The notes below the pieces were generated by a model. It ran no database searches, was not told the origin of the DNA, and worked only from the letters and a program-made list of their open reading frames with translations. Shown in pieces: positions 63,734 to 64,000 of a stretch of 64,000 nt of DNA. A program made the translations under genes and the position numbers. The stretch is taken from positions 2,728,001-2,792,000 of the forward strand of contig NC_003155.5 of the NCBI RefSeq assembly GCF_000009765.2. The letters run 5' to 3'. Every line of letters starts with the position of its first letter. The stretch's first letter is position 1. The DNA comes from Streptomyces avermitilis MA-4680 = NBRC 14893. GTDB lineage: Bacteria; Actinomycetota; Actinomycetes; Streptomycetales; Streptomycetaceae.

Positions 63734-64000
63734 GCGGCGGACGCGCGGCGGTGATCACCGGGATCGGGGGCTATGTGCCTCCCGATCTGGTGACCAACGA
63801 CGATCTGGCCCAGCGGCTCGACACCTCCGACGCGTGGATCCGCTCGCGCACCGGGATCGCCGAGCGGCATGTGATCGCGCCCGGCACCGCGACCTCCGAC
63901 CTGGCGGTGGAGGCCGGACTGCGGGCCCTGAAGTCGGCGGGCGACGAGCACGTGGACGCGGTCGTCCTGGCCACCACGACGCCCGACCAGCCCTGCCCGG
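63730..64000 (+). CDS. KAS III (FabH-type) condensing enzyme, partial
   Basis: The first 90 codons of a gene that leaves the window. AVITGIGGYVPPDLVTNDDLAQRLDTSDAWIRSRTGIAERH is the standard FabH N-terminus (positions 9-50 of the protein, given as family context). Unlike the KAS III at 45878, this end is fully canonical. The catalytic triad is beyond the edge. It overlaps the diiron gene by 4 bp, so it belongs to the same operon. It probably starts acyl or beta-keto chain assembly on the discrete ACP. Confidence 0.87.
   Translation, partial: MSGGRAAVITGIGGYVPPDLVTNDDLAQRLDTSDAWIRSRTGIAERHVIAPGTATSDLAVEAGLRALKSAGDEHVDAVVLATTTPDQPCP

Overview
The window is high-GC actinobacterial chromosome, almost certainly Streptomyces. 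The reasons are codon use, abundant GTG starts, rare TTA codons placed in accessory genes, a gamma-butyrolactone system, and gene content and order that match, from memory, the S. coelicolor block around SCO5998-SCO6014 (aconitase, HTH-MurA, ngcEFG, rok7B7, xylFGH, dxs). No tRNA, rRNA, insertion sequence or CRISPR array was seen.

Region 1 (1-13 kb): a cut membrane glycosyltransferase, an APC permease and dxs, then a sugar-uptake block: xylFGH with the ROK regulator rok7B7, then ngcEFG (GlcNAc/chitobiose-type importer). A dre-like DasR site lies upstream of ngcE. Region 2 (13-25 kb): secreted polymer degradation. Two GH92 alpha-mannosidases converge on a shared terminator and both carry the operator GACAACGTTGTC. 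An AA10 lytic polysaccharide monooxygenase (LPMO) with a CBM2 sits under a perfect CebR box. A small membrane protein and a two-component system follow. Region 3 (25-36 kb): acnA, a DUF4236 protein, a MurA paralogue with an N-terminal XRE helix-turn-helix, and a Ser/Thr kinase carrying 30 tandem pentapeptide repeats. The kinase block is bracketed by direct repeats of the murA 3' end. A TetR/MFS efflux pair and a decayed short-chain dehydrogenase follow.

Region 4 (36.3-64 kb, running off the right edge) is a biosynthetic gene cluster. Its left flank holds an AfsA-type butyrolactone synthase, an ArpA/ScbR-type receptor with a perfect ARE palindrome between them, a second TetR, a HAD phosphatase and a two-component flavin monooxygenase. 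The core includes a MmgE/PrpD protein, a diacylglycerol-kinase-like protein, a flavin reductase, a group D monooxygenase/acyl-CoA-dehydrogenase pair, a small polytopic membrane protein and a ferritin-like diiron protein. That set matches valanimycin VlmK, VlmJ, VlmR, VlmH, (tentatively) VlmO and VlmB. Chain-forming genes are two KAS III proteins, a discrete ACP, an AMP-ligase, a Cys-type thioesterase, an aldehyde dehydrogenase/acyl reductase, a class III aminotransferase and an SRPBCC protein. My reading is an aliphatic azoxy (N-N bond) natural product, perhaps a vinyl-azoxy lipid of the elaiomycin/jietacin/azodyrecin kind. The acyl chain would be reduced to an aldehyde, transaminated, N-hydroxylated, coupled and oxidised to the azoxy, and finally dehydrated by kinase plus PrpD. 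This is inference from families, not proof.

The oddest gene is a modular PKS at 50.8-56.5 kb. Its KS (Cys to Ser), AT (Ser to Gly) and ACP (Ser to Pro) have all lost the catalytic or attachment residue, its DH looks degenerate, and only the KR looks intact. It is also frameshifted by a perfect 32-bp tandem duplication.
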